Shown: positions 24,401-39,400 of the stretch, one piece after another
How positions within the stretch are numbered: position 1 is the first letter of the stretch
How the letters are laid out: each line of letters begins with the position of its first letter
NCBI RefSeq assembly: GCF_964355755.1
Contig: NC_092674.1
Coordinates: 10,237,001 to 10,301,000 of the forward strand
DNA: 64,000 nucleotides
Source of the DNA: Antedon mediterranea
Taxonomy: Eukaryota; Echinodermata; Crinoidea; Comatulida; Antedonidae
Reading direction: 5' to 3'
Translations under genes and position numbers: made by a program
Notes under the pieces: generated by a model
The model's database searches: none
The model's input: only the letters and a program-made list of their open reading frames with translations
What the model was told of the DNA's origin: nothing

Positions 24401-27400
24401 TGCAAAAAAAAAAATCTTTGTTTTATTTTTAAAAAAAAGGTTACGAAATATGATAATTTAATTCTCTCTTTCACAAAACATACATGATTGCAAAAGATAA
24501 CTTCAGAGCCAATGTGAGGGTGCCACCCCAACTTCAATAAATCATAATTAAGTAAATAGTTAGCCAGACATATGACAGATAAAATGAAACGCAGACCATT
24601 TCCTACTCCTACTACATCCTACCTTATTATTAAATCCTACGAAACCCCATTAATTTCAATTCATAATGAAACCACACATTTTAACTTCAATCATCAATCA
24701 GCCTATTTAAGAAATCAAACTATCGCTAACACAATGCAATAATAAACAGCACAGAATGTGATCGATAATGACCTTTAAAACTGAGAGAATAAATGACATT
24801 TAAAGTACATACTGTCATGTACTGACCTCCGACCTTACAGTACATTAATATAAATGTTATAAACATTAACTATTAGTCTTTCTCATATAAAGATATATTC
24901 AAATCCAGAAAACCAACATTTAATCATATTATAATGCATTACTAATATGATAATGTATGCGCATATTAATTAGATGAAAATTAGCATTAGAATGTGCTTT
25001 GTTGGTTTGCCCCGAGGGAGGATAATTATGAATGAAATGATAAATGAGTATGTTTATCTTGGCTCTTACGAATCATGTAAATTTCTACTGATTAATACAT
25101 TTTAAATTTAGCACTATATTCACTTTAATTCAATCTTTTATTTGGAATCTCTGGTTCATAGAAAGTAACATAACTATGTATAAATAAAACATTTAAAAAA
25201 AGTAGAATTACAACGAATAAAGTTAACTTATTATCACCACTGGAGGACAAATAAATAATTGCTATTATTAAGAAGATAGACAGGAGGCAAGTGGATAGAA
25301 CCATTCTAAGGCTATAGGCCCTCAAACCAGTTAACAGCGCAACCAATAGCCACTAGCTCTTCCCAATTGGATATACCAGAGCTGAATAAACACTCCCCTG
25401 AGCTGTTACTAATTCGATTACAATTAACACAGAGATCTTCAAGTACACCATCATCACCCGCATTCTATATCCCATAATTACAGTCAAGCCTGTCTTGTAA
25501 CGACCAGGCATTTGCTATTTAAGTGGTTGTTATGCCTATAGCAACTTTGCTGCAAAGAACGTTGATAATGATACAAATTGATACAGTACAGTATGCATTC
25601 TTTAGGCATTGTTAGATTTAATCATTATTTCATCCTCTAAATACTTAGGCTATTTTATTGCATAAACTGCAGTCATTTTGTGCATGCTATAATACTTAAG
25701 TAAATTAGTTCACTACAGTAATAGACAGCATACAAAATATATAATTATATTTAAACTTTTGTAGCCAATGCCTACTTAAATTTTTGTCATATTATTAATA
25801 GTATTAGTTGAAGTAGTCCTATAGCCATTGTACCTTCCTATGGTAAACTTTTTTTTCTCTTTCATAGTCAAATGACAGACAATGTATGTTTTAACACTAT
25901 ATTCCCAAACTCTATTTCTGGGAGACACCAACAATGTTGACATTTTGTTGGATCCTAAAGGTGTTCAGTTAATTGATACTGTATCATGTAATTTCATTAT
26001 TATTGTTATAAGCACAGTTAAGATTTTTTCTCTTTAAAATCTATTTCAGAGCTACACTGACGTTATATATAAAATAGCTATACTGATTTTATTGAAGTAA
26101 TATATCCATTGTTGATGCTGTATTCCTATAAATTTTTATTAATAAACTACTTGAACGCAAGGTGTGCCATGAAACCCGTTACATGCAATAATAATAATAG
26201 GAAATTGTAGAGCACACGATTAAGTTACTATCATTTTTAATTAATAGTTATCCTTTCCATTGACCTAACCATAGAGATATTATAGTGGGACCTAACCAAA
26301 ACGTTAACAATTAATGATACTTCAATTAATAAGTAAATAACAGACATATATTAAAATATAAGTAAAAATCAACTTTATCTGTGACTACAGGTAATAATCA
26401 GTTAAATAAATTATTTTGTATTTATTTTTTAAAATTATTTGATACTTCGAAATATAAACTAGCGTATAATTACTTGGATTGTTCCATACCAGAGGGTCCA
26501 CTAATTGATATTAATATACAAAATGCTAAATATTTTGAAATATCATATGGTCTGCATCAATATTGTCGGAATGCGTTTTATATTCTCATATACCAAACTT
26601 CAAATTCATATTTAATTGACAAAATTATAATCAGCAGAAGAAAAAAAATGCCTGCGTAATGATATTCGTCAGCTATGGTTATCATGAATTAAATAATATG
26701 TAGAGTTTTCATCTTACTAATGAGAAAATTCTCATCATAATAAAAAAAAAAGGTTAACTAATGAAAGAATTTTATAAAAGACTTTCACAAAAGATGTTTT
26801 GATTAAAACAGAATTCAATGTTCTGCATTTGAATTTATCTGTACAACTATAACTATGGACATTTATTTTAGAATATTTTCTTTTGTTAACAAAGAACGCG
26901 TATTAATACTGAAAATAACATGACAATTATTAACAGACAGTTTACCATTTTAAAAGTACTCTTTTCGAACACTCCTATTCATGAGACATCGCTATTAAGG
27001 CGATACCTTCCCATGAAATGAATAAGGAGCAATATAAGTTTTAACATTTTTAGGAGAGACTACTCCTATTAAGGGGACACTTGTTGGGTCTTTAAGTTGT
27101 CCCTTTAATAGAGGTTTTACAGTAATAATAATTAGGTAGTCAACTGTGCAGCAGTCTTTCATATGACTATGGAAAGTGTACGTAGACGGAAAAATCTTTG
27201 TCTAAAAAAGTGTGTTTTTATTGCATTGAACAATCCTTGTATAAGAATGTTAAATCTTTAAGTTGTTAATTCAGCCTTTGACCCCCTTTCCTCTTGTAAC
27301 CATGTGACATGGTTTATGACATACCATGTTAATCCCAGAATGCTTTTTATGCGACTCAAGAAGACTGCTGGGATTGCCTCCCAAGTTTTCGGAAAAAATA

Positions 27401-30400
27401 ACCATTTCAAGCACACCCTTATTTAATGAGACACATGCTTACTGGTACTACTTAAATTTATAAATAGCGTTTTGAACTATTAAACAATTCCATCCAAATT
27501 TGGGAGGGGTTAGAGCCGTATTCTCCAATACAATTTTCGTAAGTACACAGGATTTTAATAATTAAGTGGTATCCATTTAGATTTGATAATTGTTTAAATT
27601 TTGTTTGTGAATGGTTAAAAATATCGATCTCCTTAAATTAGGATTATGGGAAAGAGTATGTACAGTATAGTACGCCCAAGAAGTAAAGTAATGTGGGACT
27701 AAAACGGGGACTAAAACCAAGTTCTAAAGCTGGAGAAATTGTATATTAAATTAATGATGATTTCAAATGATTCAATTTCTATTTACAAATTACCAAATAC
27801 TGTACTGTAGTTTGTTCAAATTAATTTGAACTTTAAGAAAATTACACTACAGGATAAAAACGAAATCCGCTTTCTTGTCTGAGAAAATTAGCAAGTATAA
27901 TAAGCAATGCAGTCTGGGAAATTCCCCAAGGACAACAAATATGCAATATGAAACAGGTTTCAGATTTCAACCGACATACAACAAGAATACATATTTTATA
28001 GCTTTAGAAGGAGCCTTATATCAAAAGTAAAGTTGTTTAATCATTATTATAAATATTAAAATATGTTCAAAATCATCTACAATGAAATACAACTAATCTA
28101 CTGTACAACCTTCATCATATCATTATCAGCTTGCAATATGAACTTATTGATTAGCAATATTTTCTGTTCTTGCTATAAAGTAATTTCTAAATGATTATAA
28201 ATATAAATAGATCGTAAAAAAATTATTAAAAGGGTTTATAGATTAGACACTATTTTATAACCTTGAATAATTATGAGTGCAAATGAATAATATACTATTA
28301 CACCCCTATGTTGCTAAAACCCAGGGGCCTAGTTATGAAATTTGGTGAATGTTTTGGGTAGGATTATACTTGGATTGACAATAGAAATTAAAACAAAATG
28401 TTTGTCTTCAAATTAGGGAGGTGGGATTATATTCGAATATTGGTAATAATGGTAAATAATACAAATTTAAGTGGCACAACATAGTACAGGCAGGATGCTG
28501 ACTGATTGAAAATGAAAACAATGACATTATTGTTTATTTAGAAAACTGTGATACATAAATTAAAAGTAAACAAGTAACAAATATTGCAAGTCAATGTTTT
28601 GAAGAAAATATAAAAACTGATTTGAATAAATTATCCCAGCACAGACAAAAAAACCATCTCTACAAAAAAAAAAATCACCTAAAAACATTTTACATTTAAA
28701 CAGATGCTTTACAACTATACGGATGAACAAACAACAATTCCGCCAATAATAGTTGTAATGCAATTCAGTCCATTTAGACGTAAAATGTTATGCAAGGTTT
28801 GACCTTTGACATACAGTACGCTGCCAATAATAATTACCATTGTACAAAACAGCAGGCAATTGTTTGATAATAAATCTATTACTCTGAGCTGCTTTTGCCT
28901 GCAACGTCTTTTAGCTTTCTTTTCTTCTACAAATATGATCTTTATAGCTATTAAAGAAGGTCACACCTTATTAATCGCATAAGAATAAAACAAAATTGAT
29001 TTTAAAGATTTATACATCCTTTTCGTCAGTCATAATACAATGAGAGGAATTAAATTAAACTAAATTTGTATTATAAATTAATTACTAATTTTAAAAATAT
29101 ATTTCTGATAACATGCCATTTTATAAATATCTATTAGAAACAATTATAAAAATTTACATAATTTTTTTCTAAATAATATTTTACTTTGTATGACAATAAA
29201 TTAAAATTATAAATGTTTTAATCTTGAAATTTGCATGTATCTTTTTGTGTTTGACTATTATTCTAGTTTATATACTATACAATGTCCCTATGTAAGTTTG
29301 CATGAATAGGCGTGTCTCTTTAATAGGCGTGTCCTTTGAATAGGCGTGTCTCTTTAATAGGCATGTCCATTTAATATTGCCCCTCATTCACTTCACTGAT
29401 AAGTGTCCCTTTAATAGGGATGTTTTAAAGAAGAGTTCTACTGTACCAGTAATTTAATACGATACAAAAAACAAAGCTATGGCTCCCTTTTGCCTTACTA
29501 CAGTACCGTATGCAGCAGAGTTTGGAAAAATCACTGTGTGATGGCCAGCCGCTACTACTAGCTATACTATACAATTGTTTAGTTATATCTTAATTCTGAA
29601 AGTACAGTTAAACACTGTATCTAAGTACCTGATAAGCAGACAATTCAAATTCCCTTGATTCCAATGGACAAACACCGGCTTATAGGTGTCAAAAGTAAAC
29701 GTTTATAATCGGCAACAGAAATTACAAGCATTGTCCACGCCAAGAAGAAAAGTAGAAAAAAAGGACACGCAACAAAGGAGCACTTGTAATGCATAATAGA
29801 ACTTCAGAAATTGAGATTGCAACGTACAATGAGACTTTACACTTCATGTAACTGACAACAAACAGCGACTTCCCTAAGTCTGTTTGATTTGGAGTTCTGT
29901 TGATCCCGTAATTTGTTGACCTTGTTGTAACTACTTGTAAAGGTGGTGGCTCTTTTCAATTCAAAATGTACATTCACAGGGAGTTATTAATCAACAGATT
30001 TCCAATAAATTTATTGGTATAAAAATTGACTATGTGGTCATTGAAACAAAAAATTGAAAATATTCCTACTTAAACTGAACACCCTCGTTCAGGGGACACC
30101 TTTATTAAGAAGACACTATCCCATGTAACAATTAAGGGATAATATATGTTTGAACTGTGTACATTATGATTAACGTCTATTTAGGGCACTTTGTTGGGTC
30201 CCAAATGTGTCCCCTAGATAGGTGGTACTACTCTACTTTCCTGTACTAAAAGAATGAAATCTCTTTGTACTATTCTCAAGCTTGAACGATTGCATTTTTT
30301 ATGTTGTTTTGTCTTTTGGGTGGAGCCCAACATTGTGAATGAAAGAAAGTACAATATTGTAGTGGGTGTCTTTTTATTATTGGATAGTGTCTGTGTGAAT

Positions 30401-33400
30401 TAAAATTTATTGCTACGAGTCAGTCATTTACTAGATTTTTATATTATTTATAAAATCTACTGGTAGAATTATCACAATCTTCCAATGTATTATTAAATAT
30501 TAACTTGAATACAAATAAATTTGAGTGTTGATTTTAAACAACAAATACTCGCAGTGTACATACAGTACAAAACTAGTTGATTCACCTAGTATTATATACT
30601 GTAGTATACTGGCCAATTCCTAAATACAATATCACATGTGACATTGATTTTATCCATCTTAAAAACAACAGATATAAAAAGATAACATGTGATAAACATG
30701 TGTCACAGTATCCCAGAACTTTACCAAGTAACTGTAGAGAGAATAAATTAAAGGGTGGTGTGAAAAAACAAGTTCTCAATTTTAAATTAACAACTTTTCG
30801 ATTAACAATTTTTATTAAAGTATTACCTTAAAAACCCTTATATTTTAACTTGCAATATAAATCTGTTCACACAGAAGTTTGCATTGGCGTCGAATTACTG
30901 CAATACCATCTTTCACTGCTCTGTGTAAAAAGGACTTTTGAAATCCTATTTTCCTATATTTTATACGTTTCATGTTTCATTTTAATAAATCTTTACCTCA
31001 CTGTAATGTTTTCATAGCCTTAGGAGATAGGAAGTTAAAACCAATTTTAGATAACCTTGATTAGATAAATGACCTAGCTTTTATCACTTAACATAATTTG
31101 ATTTTTAAGGCTAGGCTATAAGGGAATTAATTAAGTACAGGAGTATGAAGTCAATATAAACCCAACAGATCATCTAATTTGACTAATTGAAGCAGGCACA
31201 GAAATAATGTGTAATATCTGCATAGCCAGTATTAACTTATGTGCGCTTTTCTTTGCATTAAATACTACGAAAATTAATTTAATTGTTGATGAGGGAAGAA
31301 AAGGTCATCTCATATACCCTTTTCAAATCTGCATAAATTTTTACAAGTTGTAACCAGGTTTGATCTCCCGATATATTACACGTTTTCGTACACACATACG
31401 TGAACCCCGAGAAATCTGTGAAAGAAAGCTTAGTTGCGCGCTATTTGATTACTATGATTGGTCAGTTTAATATCAGGGGCAGATTGATATAAAACAGTCT
31501 TAACTGATGGTCTTAACTCCCCGATTAAAGCCGGCTTTATCAGATAGATGGTCTTACTAAAGACACCCCTGTTAAACCATTGCTATAAAACAGTCTTAGA
31601 TAAGACCACGTAAAGCAACAAATTGAGGGCGTATTTTGCGTGTAGAATACCAAATAAGGTATGTTCGTCACGCTTGTTCAATTCACAATCATAACAGTAC
31701 GTACATTTCTCACCCTCACATTTCTACGCAAGAAAATCTATTCTAGGCCTATAATAATAAGAATAAAATCACGTCTTTGACGATAAATAATACGTAAAGC
31801 AACAAAGAGAGACTGTTTTAAGATTTCTTCGAGTAGGCTTTAATTTTAAAGACCGTTTGCAGGTTAGACTGCGGTATAGCAATGGTCTATTAATAAAGTC
31901 ACTATTTGGTATTTAAACAAAAACAAAAGATCGATTCTTTATAATTTCGTTTCTAAATTTGTCCTAATGGGTTTTCAAGTTTTACTGCAACACATTGTTG
32001 CGAGTCACCATTGTTACATCACATAATGTACAATGTATAGTTCCTGCATCAATGTTACAGAAGTCATATTCATAATGACTGTGTGTGCAGTGGTTAATTT
32101 AAACACCTTTAGTTACACAACAGCGTCAACGCAACACTGTGTATTGATTTTCGTGCAATCAACGACGTCCGCATGGAATTCTACTAGTTGTCAATTTGTA
32201 CATGCTATATGAGTTCATATCAGCCACAGCATTCTACACATTATGTTAATATGTGACTATAAATATGTGTAATATATATCCAAAGGCAAAATACTGACAA
32301 AATGACAATGCTGCGGGTATCAGTGGCTGGATCTCAATGGCTGGATCTCAATGGAGATACAAAAAAACAGCAAGAAGCTAAATCAAAACGATAAAGTAAA
32401 ACAGCCAGAAAAGTTAGCATTATAATATATATATTTTTTGTAAGACTGTTTGTCCATAGTTTCCTTTTTTTTTTATCTCTGTTCTAAATTAAATTTGACA
32501 ATAATGTAAATGTACAGTATTATATATATTATTCAAATTAAATTTCACGATTATTGCAAGAATTTACATAAGAATTGATAATTGTATTTATTAATTGTTC
32601 TTTCAAGGACGCCGATTTTATTAACTTTTGTAATTATTGTAATTTATTTCTCCATGGTTTACTTTTTTATATCTCTTTTCTTAAACTAATTTTCATATTT
32701 ATTGTAAATTGATAAATGTTTATAAATTAATCAATTGTGATAAACACACTTGGTGCTTTCAAGGATGTTGATTTTATAACTTTAAGAAAAAAAATTAGTG
32801 ACAGTGTAGCAATGATCAGAAGATGACAAGGATAATGATTGAGAAGATAACAATGATGGTATGATGATGAGATAGTGTAGACAACAATCAATGATGATGA
32901 TGATGATGATGATAATGAAAATAATGATGATGAGTTAGACAACAATCAATGATGATGATGATGATTTAATTATGAAAATAATGATGGTGTGGTACAGTAA
33001 ACAACAATCAATGTTGATGATAATGATGATGATGATGAGGTAGACAAAATCAATGATGATTATGATGATGATGAAAATAATTATGGTGAGGTACAGTACA
33101 CAACATTCAATGTTAATCAATGTTGATGATAATGATGATGATGATGATGATGATGAGGTAGACAAAAATCAATGATGTTGATGATTTTATTTCATTTATT
33201 TTGTCACCATAAAAACACAATTTACAAAACGTGGACAAAGAACAAGAAAAAACAACACACACAAACAGCCAGAGACAGGATTCCTAAAAATCAAACTTAA
33301 TCAGTAGTAGGTCTCCCAATTGGTAACTACCAGTAGTCTATACAATTTTTGTGTCCCCATTGTGGAAAAAGAAACCCTGTCTCCCAATCCCACAAAATCA

Positions 33401-36400
33401 ACACAGAAATGAAAAAGAGATGTTGCATGTAAATTTACGTTGTGAATGATATTGTGTTATCTGTAATCAAGTCACTGGCGATCTTCATTTATGGTCTGTT
33501 GTTGTTTGTTGTTGTGGTGGTGCTGATGTTAATTGATCTGCACTCTGAAAAGAATGAAAATTAACCAAATGATATTAAAATGAATTATTAGATGAGATAT
33601 AAAAATTATTTTTTTAGATTTATGGATGGAAAATTAAATAGGATTGAAATTTTTAAAAAGATTAATTTGAGTGTATAGTCATTTTAAAGTTTAAAACAAA
33701 TTGAGCAGAATTATTTGTGGTAATGTAATAATTTGTGACTACAGTAATTGTTATGAAACCAGTACTGTATATTATTCCATGATGTCTTCACACACATAGT
33801 GGAGTTATGTGTGCATAGAACCGGTTTAAGCTGATCCGATTGAAATATTTTTATGATCCAGCCTAACTCTGATATACTAGCTATAACTCTGTACAACAGC
33901 TTTCATAGATATCCAACATATATTAATGTTATACCACACATTTCAAAGCAGAACACGTTAATAAACCAATTGACACAGTGTATTTAACCCTGATAGAGAA
34001 AAGGGCGTGTAAAACATACCATAGTTCGCTATTAGTTTTCATAACATAAGTTTTATCAGATCATATTTCTACATATCAGATTACCCATCAGTTCTTGGTA
34101 CAGATGACAATCCTGAATACTATTTCCGTTTAAATATTGACAAAGGATATACAACAATAATTATCTTCGAAAAATATTTTCAGACCCAGAAGGTTTGACA
34201 ATAGGACACTGAAAAGCTACTCCTAGCAACCAAATGGAAATGTCGCACACGTATCTATCTACTTTGGTTCAATGTAAAGAATTGTAAACAATAAATATGT
34301 TTAGCATGAATCTTGAACTAATAACAATAAGCATGGAAGGGCATGTGGCGCAGTGTGTTGGACGTTCGACTAATGATCGTGAGATCGACGTTCGATTCCA
34401 ACTCTCGCCGCATTGCTTGTACAGGCAAGATACTTTACTTACGTTTGCCTCTCTCCACACAAGTGTATAAATGGAAACCCGGTTAGATCAAGACACAACT
34501 TTGCGCTGATTACTAGCTGCATTATGGGAGTATGTTTCCATATGTGTTTGATCCACAAACAAAGTGACTGGGATAATAATGTTCAACATTTCACAACATT
34601 AGGCGCTATATAAATCCAGGAAATAATTATTATTAAGCATTAATTAATAATGTGAATTGTGTATTCAAATAGTACAGTATGCATTTCAATGTAGAAAATA
34701 GCTTTAATTTTCCATGGTTTAATTCATGGTTAGTATGGTTAGTGCAGTATGTCACAATTGTAAACTTTCTGTAGCACACTATTTATCATGGTTTGTGTGG
34801 TGTAAATCAAACAGGCCTATTATTACAAGCTAATTAAACTGATAGCTTAATTGAGTCAAACAATACGGCTAAGCTAGCGTAACTACACCTATATACTTGT
34901 CAGATTTATTTCACTTGAGTGGTGGTTATTGATGTGGTAAGCAGTTAGAGCATGCAGGTATTATACCTCCCCATGGCCTGGGTATCAATTGTACCTATTA
35001 ATTCAAACATAATGCTAGCTAAACATTCTTAAACTAACTAACGTAACAATCAGCCACTAATGTAATATTAGATATCCTTCCCTTTGGGATACCACTTTTC
35101 AGGGGCACTCATTGGAGAAATTTGCTTGTGAAAACGAGGATAAATATATAGTTCTCTATTCGATTCAGACGCTAATGTTAGGCAATCCTGGATGTAAGTA
35201 ATTATTCACATATTTTAATAATTAAATATTATTTAATATCATAATAAATCATAGTAAATAAATATTTAAATACTGTATTATACTGTATAAATATGTTAAT
35301 TGAATAGTCAGTATTTTTTTCTGAAATAATACAAACAAATTGATTTTTTCAACTATTCACATTTCATCATTAAAAGTTATTAATAGATTTGACAGTTAAA
35401 GAAGAAATCGGAACCTAGCCATCCATTTCATCAATATCCATCGTTGAACTATATGATACAATTATGATCATATAGTAAACACCATAATCCCTACTTAAAA
35501 AACTTACCTCAAAAAAAATACTAAAACATTAGGGTAAACAGACATTCTGTGTTGATATAATTTCCTGTGGAGTATTTACACTCCATTAAGCCAGTCATGC
35601 ATGGATGCACACTTGGCTAAAAAAAGGTTGCTGCACCATTTGAGTGAATGCGAAATATCAGGGTCAGGGTTCAGAGATCAATAGAGAATTAATTGATTAT
35701 GTGAATAATTGACAAATATCCATTCAATGTTAGGAAATAATCTTCAACACATGCCGATAGATGTTACAAAAATAAATTACAAATTCAAGACAAAAAAAAC
35801 CACAAATACAGAATTACCGTATATACAAGTGTAGTCCCAGTGGGCCTAGCTATGAAATTTGGGGACGATAATGGGTGGAATTATACTCGGATTGCATTAC
35901 TAGACTCATGTTCCCGAAACTAGCCTTATTTAGATGATACGAGATACTTGAGCATGGGATTATACTCGGTCATATATTATAGATAGTTAAACATTTAATA
36001 ACACAAAATTAAATATCAGTAATAAAAAACATATATTCCATAAACACAAATACAAGAAAATCGGAAATGTAAAAATGATTTGTAGAAAATATATTAAATA
36101 AAATGTAATAGGTGATCAGTTATGTATAGACGTACCTAATTACCAAAAAGTAGTAGTAGTAGTATAAAATATTACTGTAGTTAATAAATGCGTTATATTT
36201 TAATATCGGAATCATGTGAGGGTGGGTGGGCAATAATAATTTTCTAAGATTGTAAGATTATTATTGATTATTATTGACTCGTCAGTTGTATCAACATCAC
36301 TTATGAAGTTGTATCCAGCAGGTTGGCCTAATTTTAAGCTGATCAGGTCAAAGGTCATTGATACTCATGAGTAATTCTGTGAGCGGTTAAAATGAAACCG

Positions 36401-39400
36401 TCTATTGATATTCTTGCAGACATGCAACGAGGCCTTAGGGGTATTAACATAAACAGTAGCTCTGCGTAAATATCACATCACATAAACGGGGGAAAAATGT
36501 AAAAAAACAAGCATCAACAAACCTGCTTGAACCGTCTTCGTGGTCACCTCCGTTATTACGGACAGGATCCTGACGTTGAAATAGGAAAGAGGAGAAGTTC
36601 ATTAATTAATAATATCCGTTTGGTTAATTAAATCCACAAAACACAAGTTCATATGAAAAGCTTGTTACGTTACATGCGAGACAAGATGAGTTTATTATAA
36701 ATTTCCATGTATGGACGGTCTGGAAAAGTCCAACAACAAACGACCATCATGATATTAGCTAACAGTCTTGTAAATATATGAGTTAAGCTGGCATCAGCCT
36801 ACACATATCTGATTACAGCCAGTCTAACAAACTTATGCTGATTTTTCACCACTCGCTGTTTGACCTCGACTGCTTGGGCTATTACATTTATCCAGGAGGG
36901 GTAGTTGGTTTACATGCAATGAGGAGCTGAAAAGGCTATATTTAAATAGGCTAAACAATGGAAGTCAGGTTTTCAACACGTAATCTCCTTGTATCGTAAT
37001 GGTTAAGTTACCATTGATTTTGTTCTTTGTGGTTAAAACAAAAGTGAATGCTTTTGATTTGAAGTAAACCAGTTTCACACAAAGTGATTGAGGCTTAGTA
37101 ATTACAATACAATTAAAAGGGAAAGTGGGTAGTTAGTGAAGGTTCACAATGAAAAGCAAACAACTTCATAATTAAAAATAAAATTCTAATTGGATTAATC
37201 TTTTATATCATTTGCATCAATTTTTTAAATTTATAATTTTAGAAACACAATTTTACCATTAGGATTATGAATATTTATTCATACATATATTATATCAATA
37301 CATTTTTATTTGATAATTATTTCTAAATTTATAAATAAAACAATGCATACATAATTTGTTTAGATCAGTCCAAAATTATTTCCTTTGATAATCTTTCAAA
37401 ACTTGGTATAAATTTGGAGAGAATATGATTTGCTTCAAATAGCAAGAATTACAATAAGTGATTAGATCTATGGAAGGCAATCATTGCCAAAAATGCATAA
37501 ATTAAACAAAACATGGCAAACTACAAACACACTTTCACATATAACAAATATTTTTCGCAGACATGTTATGTTGCATTTTCGCAAATCAACTAACTCGTTA
37601 AAATCTAATTATAATCATGATTACAAAAGAGAAATAATTGATTAAAAACTAAATGCATTTCTTATTCAATTTAAGTTAATACATGGGAATGGGATTGAAT
37701 TTGAATACTTAAAAAATAGAAAAAATAGTGTATCACCAGAAAGTATTCCCATTATAAGGTTAATTAATTTAAAATATCGCAAAATGCAGAATTTGGTCTT
37801 AATGCCATTACAGTATCAACACACAGAATGCGTGTATTCTGTTCCCACCTAGAGACTGACTCATACAAATGATTGAAATAAAATTATTATTAATAATATA
37901 AACATCTGATCTATGTCTAGATAGTTGTCTATTATCCTGCTGCATACTTCAATAAGGTAATAAAAGTGTAACCTTCAATAATAAGCTATTGTGAGGTTGA
38001 TTCAACAAATGGTAACACAAAAACCATATTGTTCATAAAACAAACAAATAGCTGATTGTTTTGCTAACACACAGAGATCACTCAATGATACAATATAGAG
38101 GGCGCTATATGCTAATTCTTTATGTTTTTAAATATTTTGATTGACAAGAAAACAATGATTTAATATTTGACAGGAAACGATGACTTACCTCGTTCTCGTC
38201 GTCATCATCATCACTTGATGAATTATGTTCAGATCCATTTCTGAAAAATAAAAAAATTATTTGTCAGCATATTAATCACAAACTGCGAGTTATAATGCTA
38301 TATTTCAATCAGAATGTGCTATGTTGATATCAAGCTTGCAATACATGGTTCTGAAAAAGACAAGGTTTCAATCAATATACTTTGATCGTCCTCACTCCTG
38401 AATTTCAGAATATAATATTAATTAAGAATAAAATAAAAATGTCCAGTTTGAAAGTATTAGTTTATTTATTCTTTCTTTTGACTGGAATTTCAGTAACGCA
38501 GTACTGCTTTCCAAAATGGTCTAGTTACAAGTTTAAAAGTAAAGAAAAATTATAACATATGAAAATACAGAAAGATAAAAGCATAGTAGGCCTTATTTAA
38601 AAGATATATAGAACATACAAACAAAAAAGAGTAGGATCTTGTTGTAGCAGACACTAACACAAACATACTAACTTGTCCAATTAACAGACAAAAAAGAAAA
38701 GTGTAAAATGTCTGAAGATGGAAACCGTTCAGTTAATTAATTAATATTTAATTTATCGGTTAATTGTTAAAATGAATGAAAATAAATTAAAACACGAAAT
38801 TAAAAACAAGATTTTTACAAAAAGTCCTTTCATTAAACCTCAAGCGGTATACTGTAATTGCCTTCATTTGTTTTGTAAGAAATTCCATGTCTGGGTTTCA
38901 AAAATATCTATAAATAGTAGACATGTAGCTATTACTACATACCAGAACAATACAAAGAGGTATTTAATACTAGATCCTCTCAAAGAATAGTTTGTAATAA
39001 TAACAGCCACTGGCGAAATAAAATGTCGAATGACCTATCACTTGAAATTCAAAGAATTCCTTCACAATAATAATGCCATCATTTAGGAAGATCACGGAAT
39101 TGGTACACAATATTATTGTTCGTTTTGTAAGCAAAAAATGTCATTTACAGAAATTTTAAACATATTGGTACTGTTTAAGAGCGAATATAGCCAAACAAAT
39201 TATAATACCTGATGAAAAAAAGTGTTAAGTATCATAGGTCAACTTGAATATGATCAGGCTGGGATTATAAACAATTTAAGCAAAATTGTCATTTACAGAA
39301 AATTAAACAAATTAGAAAGAGTGAATTATTTAACGTAGCCATATCCAAACAAAGGGTAATTATTAATGTGGAAAAAAAATGTATTGCATTTATTAGGAAA

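Larger units (their letters stand above)
11464..36522 (-). other. 25.1-kb AFF intron D-E, repeat-filled
   Basis: No host exon was found. Identified contents: tRNA-like SINE head (14582-14667), fold-back element (15254-16138), MITEs (17226-17394, 18934-19210), duplications (18381-18597, 19407-19520), piggyBac (21002-23699), GGGACAC-family copies, a (GAT)n array (32826-33180) and a SINE (34337-34634). The remaining AT-rich stretches, such as 11464-14580, 16140-17220 and 23704-28300, show only random short open frames. Confidence 0.75.

Noticed and set aside
26381-26659. 92-codon plus-strand open frame
   Set aside because: No similarity, no splice or promoter context; its AT-rich composition (Ile, Tyr, Asn, Lys) equals its surroundings.
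32727-33165. Ser- and Ile-rich minus-strand open frames
   Set aside because: Translation of a (GAT)n microsatellite.
34337-34412. Functional tRNA gene
   Set aside because: Head of a SINE: no good acceptor stem, and a conserved SINE centre follows.
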